From Saccharicrinis sp963667815 (GTDB taxonomy: Bacteria; Bacteroidota; Bacteroidia; Bacteroidales; Marinilabiliaceae), in NCBI GenBank assembly GCA_963667815.1, contig OY764021.1: a stretch of 64,000 bases of DNA; one strand, written 5' to 3'. The position numbers were made by a program, and so were the translations under genes. Of the stretch, positions 17,236-27,245 are shown in pieces. The notes beneath the pieces are model-generated. The model had not been told where the DNA came from. It did no database searches and was given only the letters and a program-made list of their open reading frames with translations. Position 1 is the first letter of the stretch. Every line of letters begins with the position of its first letter.

Positions 17236-18696
17236 TTAAATCACCTTTTCTATATAAACCTGTCCATTACACTGAACTTTTAATATTAGAAATTGAGCTC
17301 CTTTTGATTGATGGAACCTTATCGCATTTCCTTCCTGATAATAAAGAAGTTTTCCTCCTAACGAATAGAAATCCACTTTCATCTTGTTGTTCGAATTCAA
17401 AATAATTTCATCATTTGTCCTTGATAAAGTGTACGGTTTTTCATCCTTGCTATCAATTGAAGAGAAACCGGTATTTAAAAGTGATTTAATAACGATATTA
17501 TCTATATTAACCCCACCAGTTCTGGCTTTAATTCGAAGGGTTGATTGTCCAGCCTGCAATGTGATTGTATTGGATGCCGTAGTCCAGGTTTCCCATCCTC
17601 CTGTATTTGGTACTTCAATCAATGTAGTGGCTCCATCTTCTGCTGTTACCCTAAACGATGCTGCCTGAGTTGCTGCTGCTGTAATTTTTATTTCATATTC
17701 ACCACTCAGTGGAACATCAATATTATAATCCATCCAGTCCTCACCATCAATATATCCTACATAAACATCCGAAATATCAGTTGACAAATTGCAAACAGAA
17801 ATACCATTCATATTCAGATACTGTTCTGCAGGAATATCAGTATTTACCTGATGATAAAAGCTTGCATCATAAGATGACATTTTAGTATAAACGTATCCTA
17901 ATGCTGTTAGCTGACCATAGGTTTGATCCAACAATGAAATGGATGGATAACCATCAGCTCTACCTAAGAACCATGCATAACGAAAAATATTTGGATTATT
18001 TTCAAGGTAATGAACTGCTTTAACAGCATAATCTCTTTGCTGATCAGCTGTTTCATCTGTTCCATTATCCATATTAAACTCTGTAAGCCAAATTTTCTTT
18101 CCGTATTTATAGAGCCTTTGAATATGTTCATCCAATTGACTTTCGTTACTCATATAGTAATGAATACCAATATAATCCACTTTCGCATCAGGGTACAATG
18201 CAAAAAAATCATCGTAGAAATCAACAGGATCATAATAAGTTACCCCATTTTCTGACACTGCATCTCCTGAATAATTCAATGCTGGCCCAACAAGTTCCAA
18301 ATCAAAATCTTCAGCTATTTGCTCTAATGTGGGCCATAAATCAGCCACCTGTGAAGGCGTTAAATTAGACTGCGATAAAAAATTAGGTTCGTTAAATCCC
18401 AATAAATACTTTACATTGGGATGCGTGGTTAAAAAGTTACGCAGCATTGTTTCATCAAAATTACCCCCCCATGTCATAGGAGCATAATCCAATCCATAAC
18501 TTTCATAAGATCCACTAATTACACCTGCCGGTTGAACACCCCAATTATAAAACCAGGAAATACCGGTTGCTAATGCCCTTGCATCGCGGCTATTACTTAA
18601 ATTATAACCAACTCCACGTTTGGGACTAACCGTTTGTCCATTGAGCGAAAAGCTCAACAGACAAACTGCTATTAAAAATATAATGTTATGCTTCAT
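17236..18696 (-). CDS. GH128-like endo-beta-1,3-glucanase with CBM6-like module and T9SS tail
   Basis: A 486-residue protein with signal MKHNIIFLIAVCLLSFSLNGQ. The catalytic domain (about 25-280) shows FYNWGVQP, LLGFNEPN (acid/base Glu about 103), IGIHYY and IWLTEFN (nucleophile Glu about 206). This is the pattern of the glycosyl-hydrolase catalytic core family GH128, whose members cut beta-1,3-glucan. Residues about 283-405 form a jelly-roll module (YIDGEDWMDYNIDVPLSGEYEIKITAA, ending GVNIDNIVIK) like CBM6. The remainder is a T9SS sorting tail, so the enzyme is probably surface-attached. It is separated from SusD2 by 1 nt, so it is translationally close-coupled. Confidence 0.85.
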   Translation of the reverse strand: MKHNIIFLIAVCLLSFSLNGQTVSPKRGVGYNLSNSRDARALATGISWFYNWGVQPAGVISGSYESYGLDYAPMTWGGNFDETMLRNFLTTHPNVKYLLGFNEPNFLSQSNLTPSQVADLWPTLEQIAEDFDLELVGPALNYSGDAVSENGVTYYDPVDFYDDFFALYPDAKVDYIGIHYYMSNESQLDEHIQRLYKYGKKIWLTEFNMDNGTDETADQQRDYAVKAVHYLENNPNIFRYAWFLGRADGYPSISLLDQTYGQLTALGYVYTKMSSYDASFYHQVNTDIPAEQYLNMNGISVCNLSTDISDVYVGYIDGEDWMDYNIDVPLSGEYEIKITAAATQAASFRVTAEDGATTLIEVPNTGGWETWTTASNTITLQAGQSTLRIKARTGGVNIDNIVIKSLLNTGFSSIDSKDEKPYTLSRTNDEIILNSNNKMKVDFYSLGGKLLYYQEGNAIRFHQSKGAQFLILKVQCNGQVYIEKVI

Positions 18697-18697
18697 G

Positions 18698-20551
18698 CTA
18701 CCAATCCTTGTTTTGAACTAATTGAGGATTATTGTTGATATATGTTAATCTGATAGGCCATAGGTATTCTTTTTCCAGGAATACTTTTTTACCAGAATAG
18801 GCTTCTGTTCTTTGGTAAAAATCATCATCTGTTCTACCATACACATTCATTCCTGTAGGTGTTTGACTAAATACCTCATCTGCAATCATCCAACGTCGTA
18901 GATCATTGTATCTGATATCACGTTCAAAGGCAAATTCAATTCGTCTTTCTTTGCGAATGTATTCTCTCATGGCATCCTGATTTCCAATAATTTCAGGATA
19001 AGTCTCTTCTACTGAAGGAATACCTGCACGCTCGTGGATTAAATTAATGTAATTAACTATCTCGGTATTAGTTGGATCTGACTCATTTAAAGCTTCCGCA
19101 TAACCTAAATACATTTCTGCTAAACGAATCATGATACCCTGGTAATATGGTACATATCCATTTCTTGGTTGTGCATCATCATGTGTCATTTTAGAAATCA
19201 GATACCCACAAACCGGCATATCTAAACTTGGTAAACCATCTGCACCATTATATTTATAATTAACTCTGGTTCTTGTAAAAGGATAGTATCTTCCATTAAA
19301 CATGATACTTGCATAAAATCGAGGCTCTCTGTTCACGTACATATTAAAGGTTCCTCGTGCAGCAACCAAACCTGGAGTAGCACTACTGTTACCTCTGTTA
19401 TACTCCGTTTCCGGACGAATATCATTGACCACTGATTTACCAATTTCAGTATAAACTGTATTAGGATCATCAATAGCCAAACCGTTTTTATCATAAAATT
19501 CATCAACAATTTCCTGTGTTGCACCACAGAATCCATATCCTCCGCTACTACGAGGTGCAGTTGCCATCATCCAATCTGATACTGTTGCAGAAGGACGTGC
19601 CCAAATTACTTCTGGATTTGATTCCGAAGAAGCAGTAAACATATGCATTAAAGAAAGCAATGGGTCTATTTCACCTTGAGAATTATATTCTTTATACAAC
19701 TCATAGTTACTTCCTGCTTCATCAAAGAATAGTTTATATGCATCTGCGGCTCTTTGCCATTTTTGAGCATCATATGCCTGAGGAAATAACTTTGTTCCAT
19801 CTACATTCTCTACATCCTTATAGTAATCTGAACCATTAAATAAAGGACTGGCTGCAAATAATAATATATCAGCACGAATTGCTAAACAGGCTCCTTTTGT
19901 AGGTTTACCATAATTTGTTGATTCCTCATCTCTTATTAAAGGCAACTCTTGTGCAATTTCCAATAACTCAGTATCCAAATAATCAACTATTTCATCCAAT
20001 GGAGTTCTTTCCGCCATTAAATCCTGTATAGATGCATCTGTTTCAACCAAATCCTTAATCAAAGGGAAAGGGCCATACATTTTCAGCATTTTAGAGTAAT
20101 AGTATGCTTTAAGAAAACGTGCCTGAAGTTTCATATCCTGCAAACTATCAGTAGATAATCCTTGTACAGGAAGTTCTTTAGCATGCTGTATAAACAAGTT
20201 TGCTGAACGAACTGCTTTATAGGTATCACCCCAAACGTCGGTACCATAATTGGAATTTGAAGTCCAGTTACCTTGTTGTGCTTTTACTGCCCAACCTCCC
20301 CATTCAGCCTGAGCCAAAGGAATTTGAACATCATCTGATAAAGCTCCGTTACCATCACCATAAAACAATCCCCACATTGGGTCGCGTACATAACTATAAA
20401 CCCCTATAAGCCATTGTTCAGTCTGGTTTTTGTTTTCAAAAACCATATCCATAGTCAATATATTATCCGGCTCATTATCCAGGTAGTCTTCGCAAGAAGA
20501 CATCGTAAGAGTTAAAATAATTACTCCTAATAAATATATAATCTTATTCAT
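18698..20551 (-). CDS. SusD/RagB-family glycan-binding lipoprotein (SusD2)
   Basis: A 617-residue lipoprotein with signal ending LTMSSC (Cys 20). SusD hallmarks: LQARFLKAYYYSKMLKMYGPFPLIKDLV, IMIRLAEMYLGYAEALNES, IRKERRIEFAFERDIRYNDLRRW and YLWPIRLTYINNNPQLVQN. It is longer than SusD1 and SusD3 and belongs to a different subgroup, matching its partner SusC2. It starts 12 nt after the SusC2 stop. Confidence 0.95.
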   Translation of the reverse strand: MNKIIYLLGVIILTLTMSSCEDYLDNEPDNILTMDMVFENKNQTEQWLIGVYSYVRDPMWGLFYGDGNGALSDDVQIPLAQAEWGGWAVKAQQGNWTSNSNYGTDVWGDTYKAVRSANLFIQHAKELPVQGLSTDSLQDMKLQARFLKAYYYSKMLKMYGPFPLIKDLVETDASIQDLMAERTPLDEIVDYLDTELLEIAQELPLIRDEESTNYGKPTKGACLAIRADILLFAASPLFNGSDYYKDVENVDGTKLFPQAYDAQKWQRAADAYKLFFDEAGSNYELYKEYNSQGEIDPLLSLMHMFTASSESNPEVIWARPSATVSDWMMATAPRSSGGYGFCGATQEIVDEFYDKNGLAIDDPNTVYTEIGKSVVNDIRPETEYNRGNSSATPGLVAARGTFNMYVNREPRFYASIMFNGRYYPFTRTRVNYKYNGADGLPSLDMPVCGYLISKMTHDDAQPRNGYVPYYQGIMIRLAEMYLGYAEALNESDPTNTEIVNYINLIHERAGIPSVEETYPEIIGNQDAMREYIRKERRIEFAFERDIRYNDLRRWMIADEVFSQTPTGMNVYGRTDDDFYQRTEAYSGKKVFLEKEYLWPIRLTYINNNPQLVQNKDW

Positions 20552-20563
20552 TTCTCCTTAATT

Positions 20564-23500
20564 TTAAAATGTTAGTTCAATTCCAATGGTATTGGTTTTT
20601 GATGTTGGGTATTTAAATCCATTATTTGATCCTAATTCTGGATCCCATAAGTCAAAGGCAGCAAATGTTAATAGATTTGTTCCGCGATAGTAAATACGGG
20701 CATTAGAAATGAATGCTTTGTCTCTCCATTTTTTAGGAATGGTATACCCAATCTCCAGATTTTTCAACCTTAAATACTTAGAGTCTTTTAACCACCATGT
20801 AGAGGCCTGAGTATTATTAGAATTTTCTGTTGCAGAGAGTCTTGGCCAAAATACATCATGATTAGTAGACTCGGGAGTCCATCTATTATCTACGTTGGCA
20901 TAAATATTACCAACACCACCTCCACCACTACCGGGTATCAGGTATGAGCCGGTTAACATATTAGTCATGTTGGCAGCTCCTTGAAAGAAAAAGCCAAAGT
21001 CAACTGATTTATATCTTATAGAAGCTCCAAAACCATAAATAACTTCAGGTACCCAGGGCTTACCAATAGCCGTTTTATCATTATCATCGATAGTACCATC
21101 GTTATTTAAATCCTGATATTTAATATCCCCCGGACGTACAACCCCATAACCAACTTCAGGAAGTGTCTCAGAAAGAACGTACTCATTATTTTCTTCATCA
21201 ATTGATGCAAAATCATCATTTGTATAAAGACCTGTTGCAATTAAACCGTAATGTTGATTGATAGGATGACCTGTTTGTGCTAACGTGGTATTTTTTAAAG
21301 CTGCAGGTTCATCAAATTCAGTAATTGTATTGTGTGCATAACTGTAATTAGCACGAGCAGATACAAACCAATCCTTATTGATAGCTTTATTATACTCTAA
21401 ACTAACTTCAAAGCCTTTGTTTTCAACTTTTCCGAAATTAGCATATGGTAATTGTGTATAACCTGCTGTTTCTGGGATTGTTTTACGTTGCATAAAAATA
21501 TCACTACGCCATTCTTTAAAAAGATCAACTTGCATATTGATATCGTTAAATAACCCTAGTTCTATTCCTAAGTTTGCCTTTAATGACTCTTCCCAAGTCA
21601 GGTTATCAACCGCTGCATCACCTTCCTGATATCCACTTTTATAATACTGGGCAGTATATCCAAAATTATAACCATTTTCCATACCATTAACTGTGGCAAT
21701 ATATCCAAACCTACGGGTATCTGAAATCTGATCATTACCAACTAAACCTAATGAACCACGGATTTTTAATTTTGATATCGTATTTGAAATACCCTGCATG
21801 AATTTTTCACCAGAAGCTAACCAACCAATGGCTGCAGAAGGAAAGAATCCATAACGATGACCCTTCTTAAAGTTTTCAGAACCGTTATACCCGAAGTTAA
21901 ACTCAGCAAAATAGCGACTATCAAAATCATAACCAATACGTCCGGCTAATCCCTGGTTTCTATAAGGTATTGCCATAATAGCATTTTTTGCTTCTGAGTT
22001 TACATATTCACGACGGTTAAATAAAAGCAGTGCGTCGATGGTATGTTTATCGTTAATTAATCTGTGGAAATTTGCTTGTGCCTCTAAATATTGGTTGTTA
22101 TTTCCACCTGATGCTCTGCCATATCCAAGAAACTCGCTTCCTTCAGAAATAAGTGAAGTAATCAGGTTTCCATTTTCATCTCTGGATGATGCCCAATAAT
22201 ATGAAGGACTTTTTGATCTGGTAAGACTATTCCAGTTATAATTATCAAAGGAATAAGTAAATTTCACATTTAGTCCTTCTAAACCTGACCAGATAGCACC
22301 CATATCCTGATTAACAGAAAGCAGTGATTGTACAGTATAGCTTTGTGTTTTTGCATATCCGGTTTGTGTAACCAAAGCATATGGATTTCTACGGTCACCA
22401 TATCTTGGTATCTGTCCGTTTGAATATACGGTTGGGTGAAGTATTGGAGTTGATTTAAAAATTGCATCCATAATATCAGCAGTAGAAGTTGCCGGAGAAT
22501 TTTTTTCATTTTTATATCCACCAATGCTAACAGTCATTAAAGTAGATGGTGTTAAGTTTACATCAACGTTAGACCTAACGTTTACTCTGTTTAATGAAAT
22601 AGCAGAATTGTAACCAACATTTGGAGCAGTGGCATAAATACCCTCTTCATCAAAATAACCCAGGATTAAACTATAACGTAAACGCTCTGTACCTCCGTTA
22701 ATATCAACAGAGTATTGCGACTGAGGTACATTACTTGTTGTTAATTCATTTAACCAATCCACATCTGGGTATAAATCAGGATCGCTGCCATTTCGTGTAA
22801 TATCAATATCTTCTTGAGTATAAGTTGGTGCTAAACCAGAAAGTGTCATTGCATCGTTCATTACCTCCATATACTTACCTCCTCCAACAAACTCAGGAAG
22901 CTGTGTTGGGTTTGAAAAACCATGGTTGGCCTTTAATGTAACTACCGGGCGACCTACTTTACCTTTTTTGGTTTTAATTAAGATCACACCGTTTGCACCT
23001 CTTACACCATAAACTGCTGTAGCCGATGCATCTTTTAGAATAGAAAATGATTCTACTTCTTCACTATTTATATCTGCAAGGTTGCGTTCAATTCCATCAA
23101 CCAATACTAAAGGAGTTGCGTTTGTTCCAAAAGTATTGATACCTCTAATCCAAAAATCAGCTGCATCACTACCTGGCTCACCTGATTTTTGTACAGCAAT
23201 AACACCTGTTATCTGACCAGCCAAACCATTTGTCATTGATCGGGTGGTATTTTGAGTAAGTATTTTAGGTTTCATGGTGGCAATAGCACCAACTACGCTT
23301 TCTCTTTTTTGACTACCATATCCCACAACAACTACTTCCTCCATATTCATCTTGTCTTCTTCAAGCTTAACATTGATGATTTTGTTTTGAGGAATGTCAA
23401 CAACTACTGCTTTATAACCTACGTAGCTGAACTTAATTTTTGCATCTGAACTTTCAATATTGTAAAGGGTAAAATTACCATTAACATCGGTTATTGTTCC

Positions 23501-23698
23501 ATTGTTTGTTCCAACAACCTGGATGGTAACACCAATGAGTGTTTCATCGTTCCCTGCATCTAAAACCTGTCCGGATATTTTAATACTTTCCTGACCATAT
23601 ACCGGAATAAAAATCCCAGCCCCCAATAATACAAACATGATCAATCGCCATGCTATATTATTAAAGAACAAATAATTAATGCTAACTTTTCTTTTCAT
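20564..23698 (-). CDS. SusC/RagA TonB-dependent transporter (SusC2)
   Basis: Start placed at Met 23698 (MKRKVSINYLFF), giving a signal peptide ending at FIPVYGQ; Met at 23737 is the alternative. Domains: carboxypeptidase-regulatory-like (KISGQVLDAGNDETLIGVTI), TonB motif and plug (VVVVGYGSQKRESVVGAI, FWIRGINTFGTNATPLVLVDG), then a beta-barrel with the usual C-terminal aromatic residue (IGIELTF). It has no STN domain. It imports oligosaccharides across the outer membrane with SusD2. It lies between the GH5 gene (147-nt spacer) and SusD2. Confidence 0.95.
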   Translation of the reverse strand: MKRKVSINYLFFNNIAWRLIMFVLLGAGIFIPVYGQESIKISGQVLDAGNDETLIGVTIQVVGTNNGTITDVNGNFTLYNIESSDAKIKFSYVGYKAVVVDIPQNKIINVKLEEDKMNMEEVVVVGYGSQKRESVVGAIATMKPKILTQNTTRSMTNGLAGQITGVIAVQKSGEPGSDAADFWIRGINTFGTNATPLVLVDGIERNLADINSEEVESFSILKDASATAVYGVRGANGVILIKTKKGKVGRPVVTLKANHGFSNPTQLPEFVGGGKYMEVMNDAMTLSGLAPTYTQEDIDITRNGSDPDLYPDVDWLNELTTSNVPQSQYSVDINGGTERLRYSLILGYFDEEGIYATAPNVGYNSAISLNRVNVRSNVDVNLTPSTLMTVSIGGYKNEKNSPATSTADIMDAIFKSTPILHPTVYSNGQIPRYGDRRNPYALVTQTGYAKTQSYTVQSLLSVNQDMGAIWSGLEGLNVKFTYSFDNYNWNSLTRSKSPSYYWASSRDENGNLITSLISEGSEFLGYGRASGGNNNQYLEAQANFHRLINDKHTIDALLLFNRREYVNSEAKNAIMAIPYRNQGLAGRIGYDFDSRYFAEFNFGYNGSENFKKGHRYGFFPSAAIGWLASGEKFMQGISNTISKLKIRGSLGLVGNDQISDTRRFGYIATVNGMENGYNFGYTAQYYKSGYQEGDAAVDNLTWEESLKANLGIELGLFNDINMQVDLFKEWRSDIFMQRKTIPETAGYTQLPYANFGKVENKGFEVSLEYNKAINKDWFVSARANYSYAHNTITEFDEPAALKNTTLAQTGHPINQHYGLIATGLYTNDDFASIDEENNEYVLSETLPEVGYGVVRPGDIKYQDLNNDGTIDDNDKTAIGKPWVPEVIYGFGASIRYKSVDFGFFFQGAANMTNMLTGSYLIPGSGGGGVGNIYANVDNRWTPESTNHDVFWPRLSATENSNNTQASTWWLKDSKYLRLKNLEIGYTIPKKWRDKAFISNARIYYRGTNLLTFAAFDLWDPELGSNNGFKYPTSKTNTIGIELTF

Positions 23699-23845
23699 AT
23701 GATTATAATTTATTTTTAATAGCCATATGTAACTCACCCAATAATGATCATAAGGCTCGTTTCATATTATCAAATGTTTACTATTCTATTATTTGTAAGA
23801 AATCGCGTTTAGATTCTTATTGATTAACCTTGATTTTGCAATAGT

Positions 23846-26074
23846 TTACTTAAGGATCACTTTTACCTGATCAGTATATCCTTCGTAATTAACATTAAGG
23901 ATATAATACCCTTTAGATAAATTTAATTCTGTACTGGAGTTTCCATGAAGCGTGAGTTTTGATACTAAACTACCCATGTAATTATAGACACTTATATCTT
24001 TTGGTGTACTCTCTGTGTTTTTAAGTGTTCTATTATAAACTATAATACCATTGGATTTATTAATTGTAGGAATTGCATTCAAAACTTCTTCTGTCCATAA
24101 AAAGCGTTCCCAACCTCCTAAAGCTGGCCTGTTACATATTAAACTAGCCCCGTTACCACCTTCTCCACAAACAAATCCTGAGTGTCCAAACAAACCAAAC
24201 TGATGATTACCCAAATCAATCCACGTAAATTTCTCCCAGCCTTCATAACTATCTCTTGAACATGTCATTGGTACGGCACCACCTTCAGTGGATAAGTATT
24301 TATTATTAGAGCCAATGATAACCACCTGATTATTTTCAATTTTTTTTACTGAGAATTTATTTGCGAATTGTAAATCGTATGTAGAAAAACTCAGCTGGCT
24401 ATTATTCAATAATTCCAGATATTGATCATCATACTGTTGAATATAAATTTGTTTTTCTGTAGGTATTTCAGGCTCTGTTGCAATTGCTGTTGATACGATA
24501 TTAATGAGTGTGCTATTCTCCATAAAGTATTCTGAAGCATACTTATCCCACTTTGATTTAATAGTAGCAATATCATCATATATTAAATCCGGATCTTCAT
24601 TAAAATTGTCGGTATAGAAAGCAAAATTATCTCTGCTATCATTACTCTCTCTACATTTATACGACCAATTTGTCCATGATATATTTGCAGAATTTAATCC
24701 TCGCAAAAACTTTCCCCAAACATCGGTATGTTCCCAAAATGAAAACTCACCAGCGATTACCGGAACATTCCAATTATATTGATACCAAAGCATATTTGAA
24801 ATGGCAGCTTCAGCAAAATTATCCTGCGATGAATAGTTATAATAATCTGTATTATAATAATGAGCCTGATACATTACATTGGTCCATCCATGATCATCAG
24901 GAGAGGTTACATAATCAAAATTTGGAAAAGCTTGAACACAAATGGTATGATCAGGATCTTTTGCTCGTATTGCATCATACAAAACATCGTAAAACTGATC
25001 TACGGTCATTTCTGCAGAATTACTCCACGACTCATTTAATACATCATAACAAGCTACTGTTGGATTTCCCGCATAATGCGTTGCTACTTCTTCCCATATA
25101 TCAACCGTAAGGTCTTGATAATAACTACTTGACCAAAGGTCATTGGATACAGCCATTCCACTGGTAAAATAACCATCATTTCCTCCTGGTGAACAATGAA
25201 GATCAAGCATTACATATATTCCACGGGCCGAACATTGCTCTACAATCCAGTCTAAATGACGGAATGCATTAGACTTAATTGTTCCATCTTCTCGCATAAT
25301 TTCCATCCAAAAGAATGGAACGCGAACTACATTCATGCCCATTTCTTTTATCTGATCCAAATCACTTTCCGTGATCCACATATTGCAATAATAATCTATT
25401 AACTCATCAGCTCCTTCTTCGCCAAATCTGTTAATCAATGCCCTTCTAACATGAATATCATCGTTCATGCATACATTTAATTCTGATATTGACCAATTTT
25501 CAATAACCTTTTGTGTTTGTACAATTTTTATGTATCTGCACAATGCTATATCCGTGTAAGCTTTAACATCACCATTGTTACTGGTAAAACTACCAAACAA
25601 GGTCCATTGTGCACCGTTAGGTGATTGATATATTTCAAAAGCTCTGGGAAACTCCGAAGTATTTTGTGTTGTTTTAAATTCTACACGATTAAAAATTTCA
25701 GCCTGGCCCATATCTACAATTACCCACTGATTATTGGTATATTGAGAACGCCCACTGTTCCACGTTGTATTTAAGTCTCCATCAATTATGTTTGAAGCAT
25801 TGTTTCCGACTTGTGTATACTGAGCGGTTACACTCCAGTTGGAACGTCCGATTGCACCATAACCTGATGGCCCCATCCAATTTTCAAAAGATAGCCATGC
25901 TCCTAAATTCGTTCCTCTAAGTAAAACAGTGTCTCCATTCGTATTACAAAGAACCTGTCCTTTTGCAGAAAGAAAATCCTGTTCTGTTATTTGGGCAGCA
26001 CCTATAAACGAGTAAAAAAGTAAAATAATCACAAAATTTACTCTAGTTGATATTATTAAAATCTCCTGTCTCAT
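23846..26074 (-). CDS. GH5-family exo-beta-1,3-glucanase-like enzyme with inserted discoidin-type module, fascin-like domain and T9SS tail
   Basis: A 742-residue secreted protein. The catalytic domain begins LLRGTNLGAWLSFENWMGPSG (about 51-71), the opening of exo-beta-1,3-glucanase-type GH5 enzymes. It is then interrupted by an F5/8-type C (CBM32-like) module (about 75-203: NIIDGDLNTTWNSG, WVIVDMGQAEIFNRVEF, RYIKIVQ). The barrel resumes with FGEEGADELIDYYCNMWITESDLDQIKEMGMNVVRVPFFW. Acid/base Glu is about 348 (DVLNES) and nucleophile Glu about 443 (VIAGEFSFWEH). Residues about 540-662 form a fascin-like beta-trefoil (NNKYLSTEGG, paired GWEKFTW/GWERFLW), then a T9SS tail. It is first gene of the operon, with the shared PUL element 135 nt upstream. 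Confidence 0.85.
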   Translation of the reverse strand: MRQEILIISTRVNFVIILLFYSFIGAAQITEQDFLSAKGQVLCNTNGDTVLLRGTNLGAWLSFENWMGPSGYGAIGRSNWSVTAQYTQVGNNASNIIDGDLNTTWNSGRSQYTNNQWVIVDMGQAEIFNRVEFKTTQNTSEFPRAFEIYQSPNGAQWTLFGSFTSNNGDVKAYTDIALCRYIKIVQTQKVIENWSISELNVCMNDDIHVRRALINRFGEEGADELIDYYCNMWITESDLDQIKEMGMNVVRVPFFWMEIMREDGTIKSNAFRHLDWIVEQCSARGIYVMLDLHCSPGGNDGYFTSGMAVSNDLWSSSYYQDLTVDIWEEVATHYAGNPTVACYDVLNESWSNSAEMTVDQFYDVLYDAIRAKDPDHTICVQAFPNFDYVTSPDDHGWTNVMYQAHYYNTDYYNYSSQDNFAEAAISNMLWYQYNWNVPVIAGEFSFWEHTDVWGKFLRGLNSANISWTNWSYKCRESNDSRDNFAFYTDNFNEDPDLIYDDIATIKSKWDKYASEYFMENSTLINIVSTAIATEPEIPTEKQIYIQQYDDQYLELLNNSQLSFSTYDLQFANKFSVKKIENNQVVIIGSNNKYLSTEGGAVPMTCSRDSYEGWEKFTWIDLGNHQFGLFGHSGFVCGEGGNGASLICNRPALGGWERFLWTEEVLNAIPTINKSNGIIVYNRTLKNTESTPKDISVYNYMGSLVSKLTLHGNSSTELNLSKGYYILNVNYEGYTDQVKVILK

Positions 26075-26208
26075 ATACTTCTCTCAACTAATTTTAAACG
26101 CTTCTTTGTTTAATTGAATAGGAATAACTTAAGAAAGCCTTAATCAAAATCAGGATTCAAAAATCTTACTCTATCCAAATTGTACTACACGTTATTTATT
26201 TAGATCTT

Positions 26209-26277
26209 TTAACATGTGGTTACAATTATTAGTAAGTAATGACAGAAAACACACACAGTGGAAAATCAATATTTTTT
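26209..26277 (-). promoter_or_regulatory. Shared PUL regulatory element, copy 1 (upstream of GH5 operon)
   Basis: Written on the plus strand: block 1 GTGGTTAC plus AATTATTAGTAAGT (26216-26237), 13 nt, block 2 ACACACAGTGGAAAATCAA (from 26251), then a T-run. The same two blocks with the same spacing occur at 39411-39478 and 45159-45229, each upstream of a minus-strand PUL operon. Either a promoter with operator or an activator site; the protein that binds is unknown. Confidence 0.75.
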
Positions 26278-26625
26278 ACATTTTTATAATTTTTAGTTTA
26301 GATATTGGTTATTTACCTCAACAACAACAAACCATAAATAACTGATTTAATGTTGAATTAACTTCCACACTCACTCACAAAAAAAATTTATTAAAAATTG
26401 TTTATTGATGACCATTGAGAATATTTACTAATCCCTTTTTTTTTAGCAAAAAAATCCCATTCTTTGCTTTTTATATTTAAAATACTATCATTTACTTTAA
26501 TTAACTCTTGCTGCATTTAAGGTCAACGAGAGGTATTTATCCCCTTATAGAGACTGACACCTTAGTAGTTTTAGACACCAGTATTTTGAAGTAATGATTA
26601 AGAATAAGTTTTTTTACTACAGAAA

Positions 26626-27183
26626 ATGAAAGATAATTGGGAAGTTGATACATTAAAAGCAATTAGCAATGGTGATTCAAAAGCTTTTGAATTACTCTAT
26701 CTTCATTACCAACCTAAACTACTATATTTTATAAACGGATTTATTAAAGATATGGAGGTGTCAAGAGATATAGCACATGATATATTTTTAAGTATTTGGA
26801 AGAACAGAAGTAACCTTAATCAGGTTAACTATTTCGGTTCGTATCTTTTTAAAATGGGTAAAAATGCAGTATGCAATTACTTTGACCATTCTATGGTTGA
26901 TAAAAAATATACCAAAGAACAATTAACAAATCCGCTTGAAGTAGAAAACCTGGAAGAGAATTTTTTTGCTAAAGAACTGCAATCATTAATTGATATAACA
27001 GTAAGCCAAATGCCTGCGCAACGAAAATTAATTTATACCATGAGTCGCGTTCAGGGGTTTAAAAATAGTGAAATTGCAGAAAAATTAGGTATTAATAAAA
27101 GAACTGTTGAAAACCACTTAACAGCGGCTTTAGCTGACTTAAGAAAGGTTATAAAAATGATTATTCTACTTTTTTTTATATAG
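26626..27183 (+). CDS. ECF sigma factor, FecI-like
   Basis: A 185-residue protein. Region 2 (about 15-85) contains FELLYLHYQPKLLYFI and ISRDIAHDIFLSIWKN-type sequence (DIAHDIFLSIWKNR). Region 4 (about 125-180) has the helix-turn-helix NSEIAEKLGINKRTVENHLTAAL. It is of the Bacteroidota type encoded beside FecR anti-sigma genes to control SusC/SusD operons. The FecR gene follows by 62 nt on the same strand. It is divergent from the GH5 operon, with a 551-bp shared intergenic region. SusC1, which has an STN domain, is the likely signalling transporter. Confidence 0.93.
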   Translation: MKDNWEVDTLKAISNGDSKAFELLYLHYQPKLLYFINGFIKDMEVSRDIAHDIFLSIWKNRSNLNQVNYFGSYLFKMGKNAVCNYFDHSMVDKKYTKEQLTNPLEVENLEENFFAKELQSLIDITVSQMPAQRKLIYTMSRVQGFKNSEIAEKLGINKRTVENHLTAALADLRKVIKMIILLFFI

Positions 27184-27245
27184 ATATAAAATATTACTGT
27201 GTGTAAAAAGCTCTTTAGCTTACTTATAGTTATAAAGGTATACAA

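Noticed and set aside
24670..25110. 146-codon plus-strand frame inside the GH5 gene
   Set aside because: Antisense shadow of a well-supported coding region, with no independent features.
26585..26612. TTTG-16-TAAGTTTT as a Bacteroidota-type promoter for the ECF sigma gene
   Set aside because: The fit is fair, but it would leave a leader of only a few bases before the ATG, and such matches are common in AT-rich DNA.
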